Assembly (NCBI GenBank): GCA_019930625.1
Contig: CP082844.1
Location: forward strand, 1-64,000
DNA from: Nocardia asteroides
GTDB taxonomy: Bacteria; Actinomycetota; Actinomycetes; Mycobacteriales; Mycobacteriaceae
DNA length: 64,000 nucleotides
Direction of reading: 5' to 3'
A model generated the notes under the pieces. That model saw nothing but the letters and a program-made list of their open reading frames with translations, did not search any database and had not been told where the DNA came from. Within the stretch, counting starts at the first letter, position 1; the number at the start of each line of letters is the position of its first letter. Shown one piece after another: positions 1 to 9,100 of the stretch. Position numbers and translations under genes: made by a program.

Positions 1-801
1 CTCGTTCTCCACCGCGGCGGCGGTGAATTTCTCCGCCCCGTCCGGGAAATGACCGCAGAAGATCACCAGGTACGCCCAGAGATTTCGTAGGACGTTGGCG
101 GCGGCGTTCGCGGCGAGCGTGCGACGCCAGCGCCGCCCGCTCAGCGCGGGAAACAGCACGTAGTCCTTGGCGACCTGCCGCGCGACCTTCCGGATCAGCG
201 CTCTGGTCTGGGCGGCCTTCTCCGCCGGGTCAGGCGTGCGGTCGCGCTCGGAGTACAAGTCGTGCAGGGCGATGCCCCATTCGAACGTCATCGCCAGGAA
301 CAGGTTCTGCAGCGGCTGCAACAGCAATCGCGGCCGCCACCGCTGATCGCGGCTCACCCGCATCACGCCGAAGCCGATGTCGTCGTCGATGCCGATGACA
401 TTGGTGTACACGTGATGACGGTAGTTGTGCGAATAGCGCCACTGGGACGACAGACCCGCCATATCCCATTCCCACGTCGTGGAATGTATTTCCGGGTCGT
501 TCATCCAATCCCATTGGCCGTGGCACACGTTGTGGCCGATTTCCATGTTCTCGATGCTCTTCGCCGCCGCCAGCGCCGTCGTCCCCGCTACCCAGCCGGG
601 CTTCGTACGCGTGCAGGCGATCACGAGCCGTGACGTGGCTTCCAATATTCGCTGGAAAGCGATCGTGCGGCGGATGTAGGCGGCGTCCCGTGCGCCGCGT
701 CGATCCGAGATGTCGCGGCGAATCGCGTCGAATTCCCGCGCCATCGCTTCGATATCCGCATCGCTCAAATGCGCGTAGGCCGCGACCTGAGTGATTGCCA
801 T
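1..801 (-). CDS. Membrane fatty acid desaturase (partial, runs off left edge)
   Basis: Reverse frame starting ATG at 801 with GAGGAG seven bases upstream; it stays open to base 1, so the C-terminus is missing. The 267 visible residues hold two histidine boxes typical of di-iron membrane desaturases: HNVCH at about residues 90-94 and HNYRHH at about 125-130, and a hydrophobic stretch near the end. The family inserts double bonds into acyl chains using electrons from a ferredoxin or flavoprotein. A TetR gene lies upstream on the same strand, and a matching operator palindrome sits at 1159-1175 in front of this unit, so TetR control is likely. The exact substrate (acyl-CoA or acyl lipid) cannot be read from the sequence. 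Confidence 0.8.
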   Translation of the reverse strand, partial: MAITQVAAYAHLSDADIEAMAREFDAIRRDISDRRGARDAAYIRRTIAFQRILEATSRLVIACTRTKPGWVAGTTALAAAKSIENMEIGHNVCHGQWDWMNDPEIHSTTWEWDMAGLSSQWRYSHNYRHHVYTNVIGIDDDIGFGVMRVSRDQRWRPRLLLQPLQNLFLAMTFEWGIALHDLYSERDRTPDPAEKAAQTRALIRKVARQVAKDYVLFPALSGRRWRRTLAANAAANVLRNLWAYLVIFCGHFPDGAEKFTAAAVENE

Positions 802-877
802 TGGTGATTCTCCTCAAGTCTCTTGGGAGCACTTGCCGCGACGAGGAGCCGGCGTCTCCGGAGGATCGAGGTCGGAG

Positions 878-1051
878 TCAGCGGATGAACGCTTGCTTCA
901 GCTTGCGCGCGGCCAGTGCGATGGCGCCGCCGGGCCGTTTGCCGCCGACGTCCGTCCTACGACGGCTGTCTTCGTCTGTCTTGGCCAGCAGCGTCCGTAA
1001 AGACGCCCTGCTCGCCTGGACCTGGTGCGCGATCTTGCCCCTGATGGTCAT
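878..1051 (-). CDS. Small basic hypothetical protein
   Basis: A 57-residue frame (ATG at 1051) lies between the desaturase and the putative TetR operator, in the same direction as the desaturase. It is rich in Lys, Arg and Ala and looks helical, with no transmembrane segment or recognisable motif. A weak purine-rich stretch (GGGAA) precedes the start. Its position suggests it is the first gene of the desaturase transcript, but no family is recognised and it could be part of a long leader. Confidence 0.3.
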   Translation of the reverse strand: MTIRGKIAHQVQASRASLRTLLAKTDEDSRRRTDVGGKRPGGAIALAARKLKQAFIR

Positions 1052-1151
1052 CGAAAAGTTCCCGTCTCCCGGTCGCGCGGGCTCGGCACGGACTCTTCGA
1101 TCGGCCGACAGCGGATGCATGAACCGGTTGTACCCAGTCTAGAGCTGTCCA

Positions 1152-1175
1152 CAACGTTCGTCTACATCGTAGACG
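1152..1175. promoter_or_regulatory. Putative TetR operator A
   Basis: CAACGTT at 1152-1158 is followed by a perfect palindrome, CGTCTAC-ATC-GTAGACG, at 1159-1175. The same CAACGTT and GTCTAC elements recur on the other strand in front of the TetR gene (1978-1995). Paired sites on both sides of a regulator suggest that the TetR protein controls both itself and the desaturase unit. Confidence 0.5.
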
Positions 1176-1196
1176 TACGATGAGGACGTCACGGTG

Positions 1197-1934
1197 TCAT
1201 CGCCCTCGACCGGGCTGGAGCAGCGTCGCGGTGAGACCCGCGAGCAGGATGTCGAGGCCGCGTTCGAGTTCGGCTTCGCCGTCGTAAGCGGCCAGGACGG
1301 GTGCGAGTTCCCGTAGCAGAGGGAACTCCGTCAGGGGTAGGCGGTACAGACCCAACCGCAGCACGTCGTCGGTCTCCTCGGGACGCTCCACGATCTCCTG
1401 CAACTCGTTGAGCACGTGCCCGTAGAGGAAACCGAACACCGCGCGGTAGACGTGCAGCGCGTCGGCCCCCGAGAACCCGGCGCGAGTGAGCAACCGGAGG
1501 ACGTCTTCCAGGGGGCGGATCACCGCGTAGGGGCGCAGCCCCAACGGGGTGGCCAAGGGCCGGGTCACCAGGAGGGGGACCACTTGTGGATGCGCCAGCG
1601 CCAGCCGCCGGAAGTCCCGGGCGACGGCCCGCAACTGCCCCGCCCAGTCCGGGTCGGCGGCATCGACCGACAGCTGCGCCATCACAACTTCGGCCACCCC
1701 GTCGAGCACGGCCGCCTTGTTGGGCACATGCCGATAGATCACCATCGGATCCCGCCCTACCGCCTCGGCCAAGCGCCGCATCGACAGCCCGTCGACACCG
1801 TCACGATCGATGATCCCGAGCGCGGCGGTCAGCACGACAGCCCTGGTGATCGGGCCATTGCCTCGGCCGTTGGCCGCCTGCCCGGGACGACGACTCCCCG
1901 AGGGAGAACTCGCGCGATCGATCGGATCGGCCAT
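1197..1934 (-). CDS. TetR/AcrR family transcriptional regulator
   Basis: A 245-residue protein. The start at 1934 is chosen because GGAGG lies seven bases before it; an upstream ATG at 1964 lacks this. The N-terminal helix-turn-helix lies around residues 40-85 and includes GLSMRRLAEAVG and a downstream YRHVPNKAAL-like helix. The C-terminal half fits the TetR_C ligand-binding domain. It sits upstream of the desaturase on the same strand, with related palindromes flanking it (1152-1175 and 1978-1995). This supports a repressor that acts on itself and on the desaturase. The ligand is unknown. Confidence 0.85.
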   Translation of the reverse strand: MADPIDRASSPSGSRRPGQAANGRGNGPITRAVVLTAALGIIDRDGVDGLSMRRLAEAVGRDPMVIYRHVPNKAAVLDGVAEVVMAQLSVDAADPDWAGQLRAVARDFRRLALAHPQVVPLLVTRPLATPLGLRPYAVIRPLEDVLRLLTRAGFSGADALHVYRAVFGFLYGHVLNELQEIVERPEETDDVLRLGLYRLPLTEFPLLRELAPVLAAYDGEAELERGLDILLAGLTATLLQPGRGR

Positions 1935-1977
1935 ATCGATGCCTCCAACACGGTAGGAATTCACATGCTGTTATTAG

Positions 1978-1995
1978 TGTAGACCTACAACGTTG
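1978..1995. promoter_or_regulatory. Putative TetR operator B
   Basis: TGTAG-AC-CTACA (1978-1989) followed by AACGTTG (1989-1995), upstream of the TetR gene. Reverse-complemented, it matches operator A in having CAACGTT next to GTCTAC. It probably serves for autoregulation. The rest of 1996-2257 shows no gene that I can support. Confidence 0.45.
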
Positions 1996-2257
1996 ACATC
2001 CCGGCGTGATAGGCGTCTACTGGAGGTACACGGCAACCACGTCCGGCTACTTCGCCGATCCGCCGAATCAGCGGTCCACAGCTGATGGCCTCCGCACGCA
2101 CGGCCGTCATCGGTTCGCTACCCATGCAATCGACGCGAGGCCCGCCGCCCGTCCGCCGACGAGGCCGCCGAACTGTCGTCCGCGTCGCCCCGGCCGCCAC
2201 CCGTGCCACCGCACCGTCATCGACCAACGGCGCGGCGCTCCCGCGAGAGGACCCGAC

Positions 2258-2722
2258 ATGCGCTTCCACAGAAACAGCGCCACCAGCACGACATCCGCAC
2301 CCCTGCGCCCGCCCTACGCCCGGCACAGCGTTCCGCCCGACTACACACCCCGCCTGAGGTTGAAGCCGAAAGCCGAACGCGGGGACTATATCGACGGCGC
2401 ATGGTGGCCCCGCTCCACTGAACTCACCACCGAACTGCCCGATCTCCTCGCCGTCCTGACAGTGCGGCTCGGCCCCGTGTGGCGAGTCGTCTACGACCCC
2501 ACAGGCTGGTCGGACGCACCCCGGCAGACCACCGTCCACGGTGGAAACACCGTCCGGCTCGACTCCTATCCCTTCGAGATGTGGAACACGATGTACGTCT
2601 TCGGCCGCGACAACGACCTCATCGTGCTCCGCGTCATCCCTTCCGCCACCGACGACGACGTCGCCCACACGGCCCTGATGGCCGCCGTCGCGCCCGGATC
2701 CGCAACCCGCACCAACGGGTGA
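2258..2722 (+). CDS. DUF5994 family protein (first of tandem pair)
   Basis: A 154-residue protein starting at 2258 after GAGAGG. The conserved core PRLRLKP...YIDGAWWPRS and VLTVRLGPVWRVVYD matches the actinobacterial DUF5994 family, small soluble proteins of unknown function. The frame is open upstream to 2006, but the N-terminal extension is compositionally unlike the family. It is followed 14 bases later by a second copy, so the two are probably co-transcribed. Confidence 0.7.
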   Translation: MRFHRNSATSTTSAPLRPPYARHSVPPDYTPRLRLKPKAERGDYIDGAWWPRSTELTTELPDLLAVLTVRLGPVWRVVYDPTGWSDAPRQTTVHGGNTVRLDSYPFEMWNTMYVFGRDNDLIVLRVIPSATDDDVAHTALMAAVAPGSATRTNG

Positions 2723-2736
2723 CCAAAGGACACACC

Positions 2737-3210
2737 ATGCCCCGAATCAGAATCCGACGCCCGATCACCAACCACTTCGACATGGCCGCCGCGACCGGGC
2801 CACCCGACCCGCAGCCAACCGGCGGTCAACCCTTCCGAACCCCCACCCGCACTCCCCGCCTGCTGCTGCGCGAATCCGAAACCGGGACCGGTCCCGAGCA
2901 GGTCGACGGCGCCTGGTGGCCATGGACGAACAACCTCACCGCCGAACTCCACGACCTGATCAGCGTCCTCACCCCACGCCTGGGCCCCACCGCGCGCGTC
3001 AGCTTCGACTGGAACGCCATCAGTCTCACCCAACGCAGCATCGACCGCCGCGACGGCGTCGAAGTACACGGACCCGAGGCCGGCCAACCGCACGGCGTCA
3101 TGCGCTTGATCGGTACCAACGGCACTCAGGTGACACTGCACGTCATCCCCGCCGACACACCACCCGCGCGAGCGGAGCGCGAACTGCGGCAGGCCGTAGG
3201 AAAATCCTGA
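2737..3210 (+). CDS. DUF5994 family protein (second of tandem pair)
   Basis: A 157-residue paralogue of the preceding gene, with PRLLLRE, QVDGAWWPW and LTPRLGPTARVSFDWN at equivalent positions. It starts at 2737 after AAAGGA. Residues 15-40 are a Pro/Thr-rich linker. The two copies have diverged well beyond a recent duplication. Function is unknown; these proteins are common as tandem pairs in mycobacteria and nocardiae. Confidence 0.7.
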   Translation: MPRIRIRRPITNHFDMAAATGPPDPQPTGGQPFRTPTRTPRLLLRESETGTGPEQVDGAWWPWTNNLTAELHDLISVLTPRLGPTARVSFDWNAISLTQRSIDRRDGVEVHGPEAGQPHGVMRLIGTNGTQVTLHVIPADTPPARAERELRQAVGKS

Positions 3211-3259
3211 GCGACTGCGCGTGACGGCGATCCTCCGGTGAGCGCTGACCCCGTGCCCT

Positions 3260-3562
3260 ATGTCGGTAATGCCGACAGGGCAATGGGAATTCCGGCAGGT
3301 CAAGATTCCGCGCGAGTTCTGGAAGGTGATCGCGTTCGAAGAGAACGGTGTCCTGAAGGCCCGCGGCTTCCTGTTGAGCCAGAACCTGCACCAGCTCGAA
3401 GCGCTCGAACTCGATCAGTTCCGCGTCTCCCAGGTCCCGCTGACCGAGATCGAACAGCGCGCCCGCCTCCGGTTCCCGCAAGCTCTGCGCGACGCGGATT
3501 TGCAGTTGGCGCCGGAGGAGGTGGCCGCCCCCTTGATCTCGACCGCGGACATCCGGTGGGGA
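3260..3562 (+). pseudogene. C-terminal fragment of a DNA/RNA non-specific endonuclease
   Basis: The frame from 3260 reads IPREFWKV, ARGFLLSQ, LEALELDQF and QVPLTEIE, then ends in the DIRW motif. This is the C-terminal third of NUC-type (DNA/RNA non-specific) endonucleases. The catalytic DRGH region that should precede it is absent, and after DIRW the frame runs on without a stop to 3730 into antisense of the next gene. I therefore read it as a truncated remnant. Confidence 0.55.
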
Positions 3563-3588
3563 GGCCGGTGGAGTTCGATACGTGATCG

Positions 3589-4047
3589 CTATATCGCGCG
3601 GGTCTGCGGAGGTGCGGTGAAGCCCTCGGCGAATTCGACGAAGTTCTGCACGACGGTTTCGCTCTCTCGTCGGACGGTGCGTTTGAGCAGGATGCCGGGC
3701 ACCAACAGCGACGAGTGCACCTCCGTGTGATACCAGACCTGCGTTCGGGCTCCGTCCTCGGACACTTCGAACCAACCACCGCCGCCGAGCCCGACACAGC
3801 TGTCCACAACCTGCCACGACACCCGGTCATCGGTCCAGTCGTATTCCAGCACTTGCAGATCCGACCTTCCGAGGAAAGTATCCGCGGTCACGTAAACGCG
3901 CTGCGGCCTGCCGGATTCGCCGCGAGTGGCCACGCGCGCATCCGAATACACCGACCATTCGGGAAGCATTTCGATGGCCGCCACCGCATCGAAGACCTGA
4001 GCGGGACCGATGTCCACGGCGAAACGAATATCGGTTTTAACGCGCAT
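3589..4047 (-). CDS. SRPBCC family protein (polyketide cyclase/dehydrase-like)
   Basis: A 152-residue protein starting at 4047 with GGAGGAG directly upstream. It begins MRVKTDIRFAVDI and has the SRPBCC pattern: an early V(F/D)xAVAAIEMLPEW segment, several beta strands, and a C-terminal long amphipathic helix. The fold makes a deep hydrophobic pocket that binds lipids or polyketides. It stands alone; the nuclease remnant ends against its 3' side. The ligand is unknown. Confidence 0.75.
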   Translation of the reverse strand: MRVKTDIRFAVDIGPAQVFDAVAAIEMLPEWSVYSDARVATRGESGRPQRVYVTADTFLGRSDLQVLEYDWTDDRVSWQVVDSCVGLGGGGWFEVSEDGARTQVWYHTEVHSSLLVPGILLKRTVRRESETVVQNFVEFAEGFTAPPQTRAI

Positions 4048-4359
4048 AACTCCTCCACCCCCCGGATCAACGCGGCCGATTCTGCCCGCAACTCTTCGCA
4101 TCCGTCAACATGCGTCAACCGCCCGCCCGGATCGCAGTCACGGGAATCCAGCTGCCAAATGCCGAATACAGGTAGCTGGCTACCCGTAAGCTATTTTCTG
4201 TGCGGTAGCAGTGTTTCCATGGATTCCCAGAATGCGGAGATCCGTCGGATCCCCGCCTCTGCGAATTCGCGGTATCACGAGGGCATGTCACGTGGATCTG
4301 CTTCGCCGCTTCCCGGAGCGAGCCACAAAACCGGCCCTGAAGGCGTGCTCGGCCGACGG
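4048..4359. other. Intergenic region without a supported gene
   Basis: 312 bases between the SRPBCC start and the end of the P450 gene. It should hold the SRPBCC promoter, but I see no convincing -35/-10 pair. No reading frame here has codon use like its neighbours. Confidence 0.4.
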
Positions 4360-5586
4360 TTACCCCGCCGTTTCCGCCCAGGTGACCGGCAGTTCGTGGA
4401 CGCCGTAGATGTTCATGTCGGTCCTGAGTCTCACCTCACCGGCGGGGATGGCGAGCCGCAGGCTCGGGAAGCGACGCAGCAATCCGGCGAAACCCGCGCG
4501 CATCTCGATGCGGCCCAGTTGCTGGCCCAGGCATTGGTGGACGCCGTGACCGAAGGACAGGTGACCGCGAGCCTTGCGGTGGATGTCCAGCGTGTCGGGG
4601 TTGTCGAAGCGCTGGGGGTCGTGGTTGGCGGCCAGCAACGAGACGACGACGGTCGAGCCCTTGCCGATGGTTTCACCGTCGAGTTCGATGTCCTCCGTGG
4701 CGTAGCGATAGAAGATGTCGGCAACGGACAGGTAGCGCATTAGCTCCTCGACGGCATCGGGGACGAGGTCCGGGTCGGCGCGCAGTTCCGCGAGCTGCTC
4801 GGGGTGCTCCAGGAGTGCGAAGGTGCCGAGCGCCAACATGTTGGCGGTGGTCTCGTGGCCCGCGAGCAGAAGCAGGAAGGCGATGCCGGTCAGCTCCTCG
4901 ATGCCGAGGTCGTCGTCGCGGGCAAGGTCGGAGAGTATGTCTTCGCCTGGTTCGGCGCGCTTGCGCGTGACAAGTTCGGCCAGGTACGAGGTCATCGCGC
5001 CGTACGCGGCCATCTTCTCCTCGAGCGGCTGGTCCTTGACCAAGAACTTGGCGGAGTTGACCTGGAAGGTCGCCCGGTCCGCGTAGGGAACACCGAGCAG
5101 TTCGCAGATCACCAGCGAGGGCACCGGCAGCGCGAACTCCTTGACCAGGTCGACCGGCGGGGTCAGGCGCGCCAGCTCGTCCAGTTGCCGCTCGGTGATG
5201 TCGATGATCTGCTCTTCGAGCATCTTCATGCGTCTGACGGTGAAGGCGCCGGTGAGCTTGCGCCGCAAGCGGGTGTGGTCCGGCGGATCCATGGCGATGA
5301 ACAGGCCCGGGATCTGTGGGGACGGCTCGGTGGCGACGGGCATGCCGGGGATCTCGTACGGCACGTGCATGATGCCGATGTCCTGACGGGAGCTGAACCG
5401 GGTGTCGGCCATGAGCCGGCGGACCGCGTGGTAGCCGGTGACCAGCCAGCCCTCGTGACCGTCGGGGAAGATCAGGGGGCTGACCGGGCGAGCCTCGCGC
5501 AGCCGGGTGATCCGGCTGGGCGGGTCGAAGGGGCCGGCATCGCGTTCCATCGGGAGGCCGTGCGGGACGGGAACCGTGCTGGTCAT
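4360..5586 (-). CDS. Cytochrome P450
   Basis: A 408-residue soluble bacterial P450. The I-helix oxygen-activation motif AGHETT is at about residues 241-246, and the heme-binding loop FGHGVHQCLGQ has the axial Cys at about 352. It resembles CYP105/CYP107-type monooxygenases, which hydroxylate small hydrophobic molecules. Its ATG overlaps the ferredoxin stop (ATGA at 5583-5586), so it is translationally coupled to its likely electron donor. A divergent SARP regulator with operator repeats lies upstream. The substrate cannot be inferred. Confidence 0.93.
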   Translation of the reverse strand: MTSTVPVPHGLPMERDAGPFDPPSRITRLREARPVSPLIFPDGHEGWLVTGYHAVRRLMADTRFSSRQDIGIMHVPYEIPGMPVATEPSPQIPGLFIAMDPPDHTRLRRKLTGAFTVRRMKMLEEQIIDITERQLDELARLTPPVDLVKEFALPVPSLVICELLGVPYADRATFQVNSAKFLVKDQPLEEKMAAYGAMTSYLAELVTRKRAEPGEDILSDLARDDDLGIEELTGIAFLLLLAGHETTANMLALGTFALLEHPEQLAELRADPDLVPDAVEELMRYLSVADIFYRYATEDIELDGETIGKGSTVVVSLLAANHDPQRFDNPDTLDIHRKARGHLSFGHGVHQCLGQQLGRIEMRAGFAGLLRRFPSLRLAIPAGEVRLRTDMNIYGVHELPVTWAETAG

Positions 5587-5828
5587 CGGGTTTCCTTTCG
5601 TGGCGGTTGTTGCGCCGCGGATATGGTCTGGTCGCCGGAGACGATCGTGATCGCGCCGGATGGGCACACCTGGACGGCTTCGCGGACGGCCGGCTGCCCC
5701 TCGGGCGCGGGTGTGCGGTCCAGGGGCACCACCCGTCCGTCCTCGGTGTCCTGGTCGAACACTTCGGGGGCGGTCAGCACGCACATGCCCGCGCCGATGC
5801 AGCGCTCTCGGTCCACCCTGAGCTCCAT
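5583..5828 (-). CDS. [3Fe-4S] ferredoxin
   Basis: An 81-residue ferredoxin with Cys10, Cys16 and Cys55 in the pattern CIGAGMC...VCPSGAI. The second ligand of a 4Fe-4S set is replaced, as in P450-linked 3Fe-4S ferredoxins. It overlaps the downstream P450 by four bases, and its start lies three bases after the stop of the P450 remnant. It should pass electrons to the P450. No ferredoxin reductase is encoded next to it. Confidence 0.9.
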   Translation of the reverse strand: MELRVDRERCIGAGMCVLTAPEVFDQDTEDGRVVPLDRTPAPEGQPAVREAVQVCPSGAITIVSGDQTISAAQQPPRKETR

Positions 5829-5831
5829 CGG

Positions 5832-5945
5832 TCACCCCTCCGCGCAGGTGAGCGGCAGGGAGCGCAGGTGGTAGCCGAGCGCGTCGGTGCACAGCCGGAT
5901 CTCCTCGGCCGGGGACAGTGCCGGGAGCGGGGTGGCCGACGGAGA
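5832..5945 (-). pseudogene. 3' remnant of a second cytochrome P450
   Basis: Just upstream of the ferredoxin, a reverse frame ending TGA at 5832-5834 reads IRLCTDALGYHLRSLPLTCAEG. This matches the last residues of the intact P450 in the same operon (VRLRTDMNIYGVHELPVTWAE). The sequence before it (EEIRL and a Pro/Ala-rich stretch) loses similarity, and no heme-binding loop is present. I read it as the C-terminal stump of a deleted P450 that once headed the operon. A GTG at about 5967 could open it as a 45-residue frame. Confidence 0.5.
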
Positions 5946-5992
5946 AGCCGCAATCGCTGAACTGTTCACAGGGAAGACTGTCGCCGGTGCGG

Positions 5993-6033
5993 CTGACACC
6001 GGCCTGATACCGACCTGACACGTCCACTGACAC
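5993..6033. promoter_or_regulatory. SARP-type heptamer direct repeats
   Basis: Four direct repeats: CTGACAC at 5993, CTGATAC at 6004, CTGACAC at 6015 and CTGACAC at 6027, spaced 11, 11 and 12 bases. Heptamers at 11-bp spacing are the classic binding site of SARP (BTAD) activators. They lie between the P450 operon and the divergent SARP gene, so the regulator probably acts on both. Confidence 0.65.
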
Positions 6034-6143
6034 GGTGTTTGCCCTGGTCATATCGGACCGGAGTGACGGCCGAAGCGCAGCCGTCGGAGCTGTTGTCATC
6101 CAGGGGACGGGCGGCCCCGGGCCTGCCGGTCGTCCACGGCAGA

Positions 6144-9100
6144 ATGGCCCGGGTGCAGATCGGGATGCTTGGACCGCTCGAGATCCGGATAGATGACGGC
6201 GGATTGATCGAGGTACCGGGTGCTCGATTGCGGGCGCTGTTGATCGCCCTCGCGCTCGAACCCGGTCGCGTAGTCCCGAAAGCGACGCTGGTCGACTGGA
6301 TCTGGGGTGAGCAGCCGCCCTCCGACGCGGCCAACGCCTTGCAGGCACTGGTCTCTCGGCTGCGCAGGGTGCTGCCGGACGGGTGCCTCGACGGGCAGGC
6401 GGGCGGATACAGGCTGGCGGTGCAACCCCGCGCTGTCGACGCCCTGCGGTTCGAGCAGCTGCTCGAACAGGCCCGCGGCCGTGACGACGCCCAACAGGCC
6501 CATTTACTGCGCGAAGCCCTCGATTTGTGGCGCGGTGCGCCGATGCAGGACGTCGGTACGCAGGACAGCGCGGCTTTCGACGCGGCGGTCACCCGGCTCG
6601 AGGGGCTGCGCCTGGCCGCCATGGAGGATCGATACGAATCGGAGATCCGACTCGGCCGGGGTGCGGGGCTGGTCCCCGAGCTGACCGAACTGGTGGCCCG
6701 GCATCCGGTGCGGGAACGGCTCGTCGCCGCGCTGATGCGTGCGCTCGGCGCCGCGGGTCGTAGCGCCGAGGCACTGATCGCATACCAGCACGCTCGGGAG
6801 GCACTCGCCGACACGCTGGGCGTGGATCCCTCACCGGAGCTCTCCGCACTGCACGTCGCGCTGCTGCGCGGCGAAGTGGAAGCGGAGGGAAACGACCGCA
6901 AGACGAACCTGCGGGCCGAGTTGACCAGATTCGTCGGCAAACACGGCGACATCGCCGCCGTACGCGAACTCATCTCCGATCACCGGCTCACCACGTTGAC
7001 CGGACCCGGTGGCTCAGGGAAGACCAGGCTGGCTCTGGAAACCGCGCGGACCCTGCTCGACGACCTACCGGACGGGCCATGGCTGGTGGAGCTGGCGTCG
7101 GTCGGCGCGAGCGGTGACGTGTCTCAATCGGTGCTCGCCGCGCTGGGGCTCCGGGACGCGCTGCTCGGCGGCGCACCGAACGCGGAACCGATGGACCGGC
7201 TCGTCGCGGCGATCCGCGACCGCGAAACGCTGCTGGTCCTGGACAACTGCGAGCACGTGATCGAGTCCGCGGCGGCGTTCGCCCACCGGCTGCTCGGGGA
7301 ATGTCAGCGGCTGCGGATCCTCGCGACGAGCAGGGAGCCGCTCGGCATCACGGGTGAGGCGCTGTGGCAGGTCGAGCCGCTGGCTTTGCCCACAGAGAAC
7401 GCGGACGCCGAGGCGATCGAGTCGTCCCCGGCCGTGCAGCTGCTGCTGGACCGGGCCGGCGCGGTGCGCAAGGATCTCGCCGCCGATCCCCGCACACTGC
7501 CGACCATGGCGCGCGTCTGCCGAGCGCTCGACGGTATACCGCTGGCGATCGAACTGGCCGCGGCCAGGCTGCGCACCATGTCCCTCGATCAGCTCGCCAA
7601 CCGCCTCGATGATCGGTTCCGCCTGCTGACCGGCGGCAGCCGTACCGCGCTGCCGCAGCACAGGACGTTGCGAGCGGTGGTCGACTGGAGCTGGGAGCTG
7701 CTCACCGACGCCGAACGGATGGTCCTGCGCAGGCTCGCGGTGTTCTCCGGGGGCGCGAGCCTGGAGGCGGCCGAGCAGGTTTGCGCAGGGGACGGGACCG
7801 AAGGGCAGGGGGAAGAGAAGGACGTGGCGGTCGAGCGGTGGGAGGTACTCGAGCTGCTGACCGCGCTGACCGAGAAATCGCTGCTGCTCACCGTGGAGGA
7901 CAGCGGACCGCGCTATCGGATGCTCGACACGATCAAGCAGTACGCCCTGGACCGGCTCGTGGAGGCGGGAGAATCGGATCCGGCGCGCCGGGCGCATCTG
8001 GCGTACTTCACCGGGCTCGCCGACACCGCCGAGCCGCGTCTGCGCCGCGCCGAGCAATTGGAATGGCTGGCCATGCTCGAACTCGAGCACGACAACATCG
8101 CTGTCGCGATGCGTGGCGCGCTCGCGGCCGGTGACGCGGCCGGGGCGATGCGTCTGGCGGCCGCGGCGGGCTGGTACTGGTGGCTCAGCGGGCACAAGGC
8201 CGAGGGCATGGAGTTGATCACCGCGGCCGCCGACCTGCCCGGGGAGGTGGACGACGAGACCCGGGCCAGGGTGTACGGGCTGGTCGTGCATTTCATGAAC
8301 TCCGGGCCGAATGACGAGGCGCAGGTGGCGGAATGGATTCACAAGGCATACCGGTTCAGCAGGCGCAGTCAGGCCCGCTACCCGCTGCTGGGGTTCGTCG
8401 GCGCACTGGAACGCATGATGGAGGGGCCGGACGCGAAACTTTCCGCGTTCGAACCGCTGCTCACCGATGACGATCCCTGGGTGCGTGCGCTGGCGCGGCT
8501 CCAGCTGGGCAAGATGCGGATCGTGCTCGGCCTCGAAGGGCGGGACGCGGACGAGTATCTCGAGACGGCGCTCGCCGAGTTCCGAGCCGTCGGCGAGCGT
8601 TGGGGAATCTCGTTCGCGCTGACCGAGCTGGCGATCCGGATCGCCACGCGCGGCGACTTCGCCGGTGCGTGCGAACACCTCGACCAGGCGATCGCGGTGG
8701 TCACCGAGGTCGGCGCGATCGAGGACGTCTTCCTGATGCGAGCGCGGCAGGCTCGGCTGTACTGGCTGCTCGGTGACGCGGAGGCGAGCACGGCCGCCAT
8801 GGCCGAGGCGCAGCGGTACGCCGATCGGTCCGCTTGGCCGAATGCACTGGCCGAGCTCGCCCTCGCGAAGGCGGAGCTGGCCCGCTGGAGCGGCGACACC
8901 GAGCAGGCGCACCGGCAGATAGACGTGGCGACAACAATGCTGAGCAGCGATGCGGAGTCGGTGTACATCAGCGCGGTGACACACGACCTGCTCGGCTACC
9001 TCGCGGACGGTCTGGATGAAGCCCGAGAACAACACGCCGCGGCCTTCCAGGCGGCATGCGCCGCGGGATACGCGCCCCTCATCGCCCAAATTCTCGTAGG

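Noticed and set aside
6039..6143. N-terminal extension of the SARP regulator
   Set aside because: It adds non-family residues; the start at 6144 matches where the winged-helix domain begins.
4360..6348. 662-residue frame covering the P450 and ferredoxin region
   Set aside because: The extra N-terminal part is antisense/frame noise over the ferredoxin, the P450 stump and the SARP promoter; the P450 starts at 5586.
7065..9089. 674-residue minus-strand frame
   Set aside because: It lies antisense to the SARP regulator and has His/Arg/Gln-rich composition typical of shadows of GC-rich genes.
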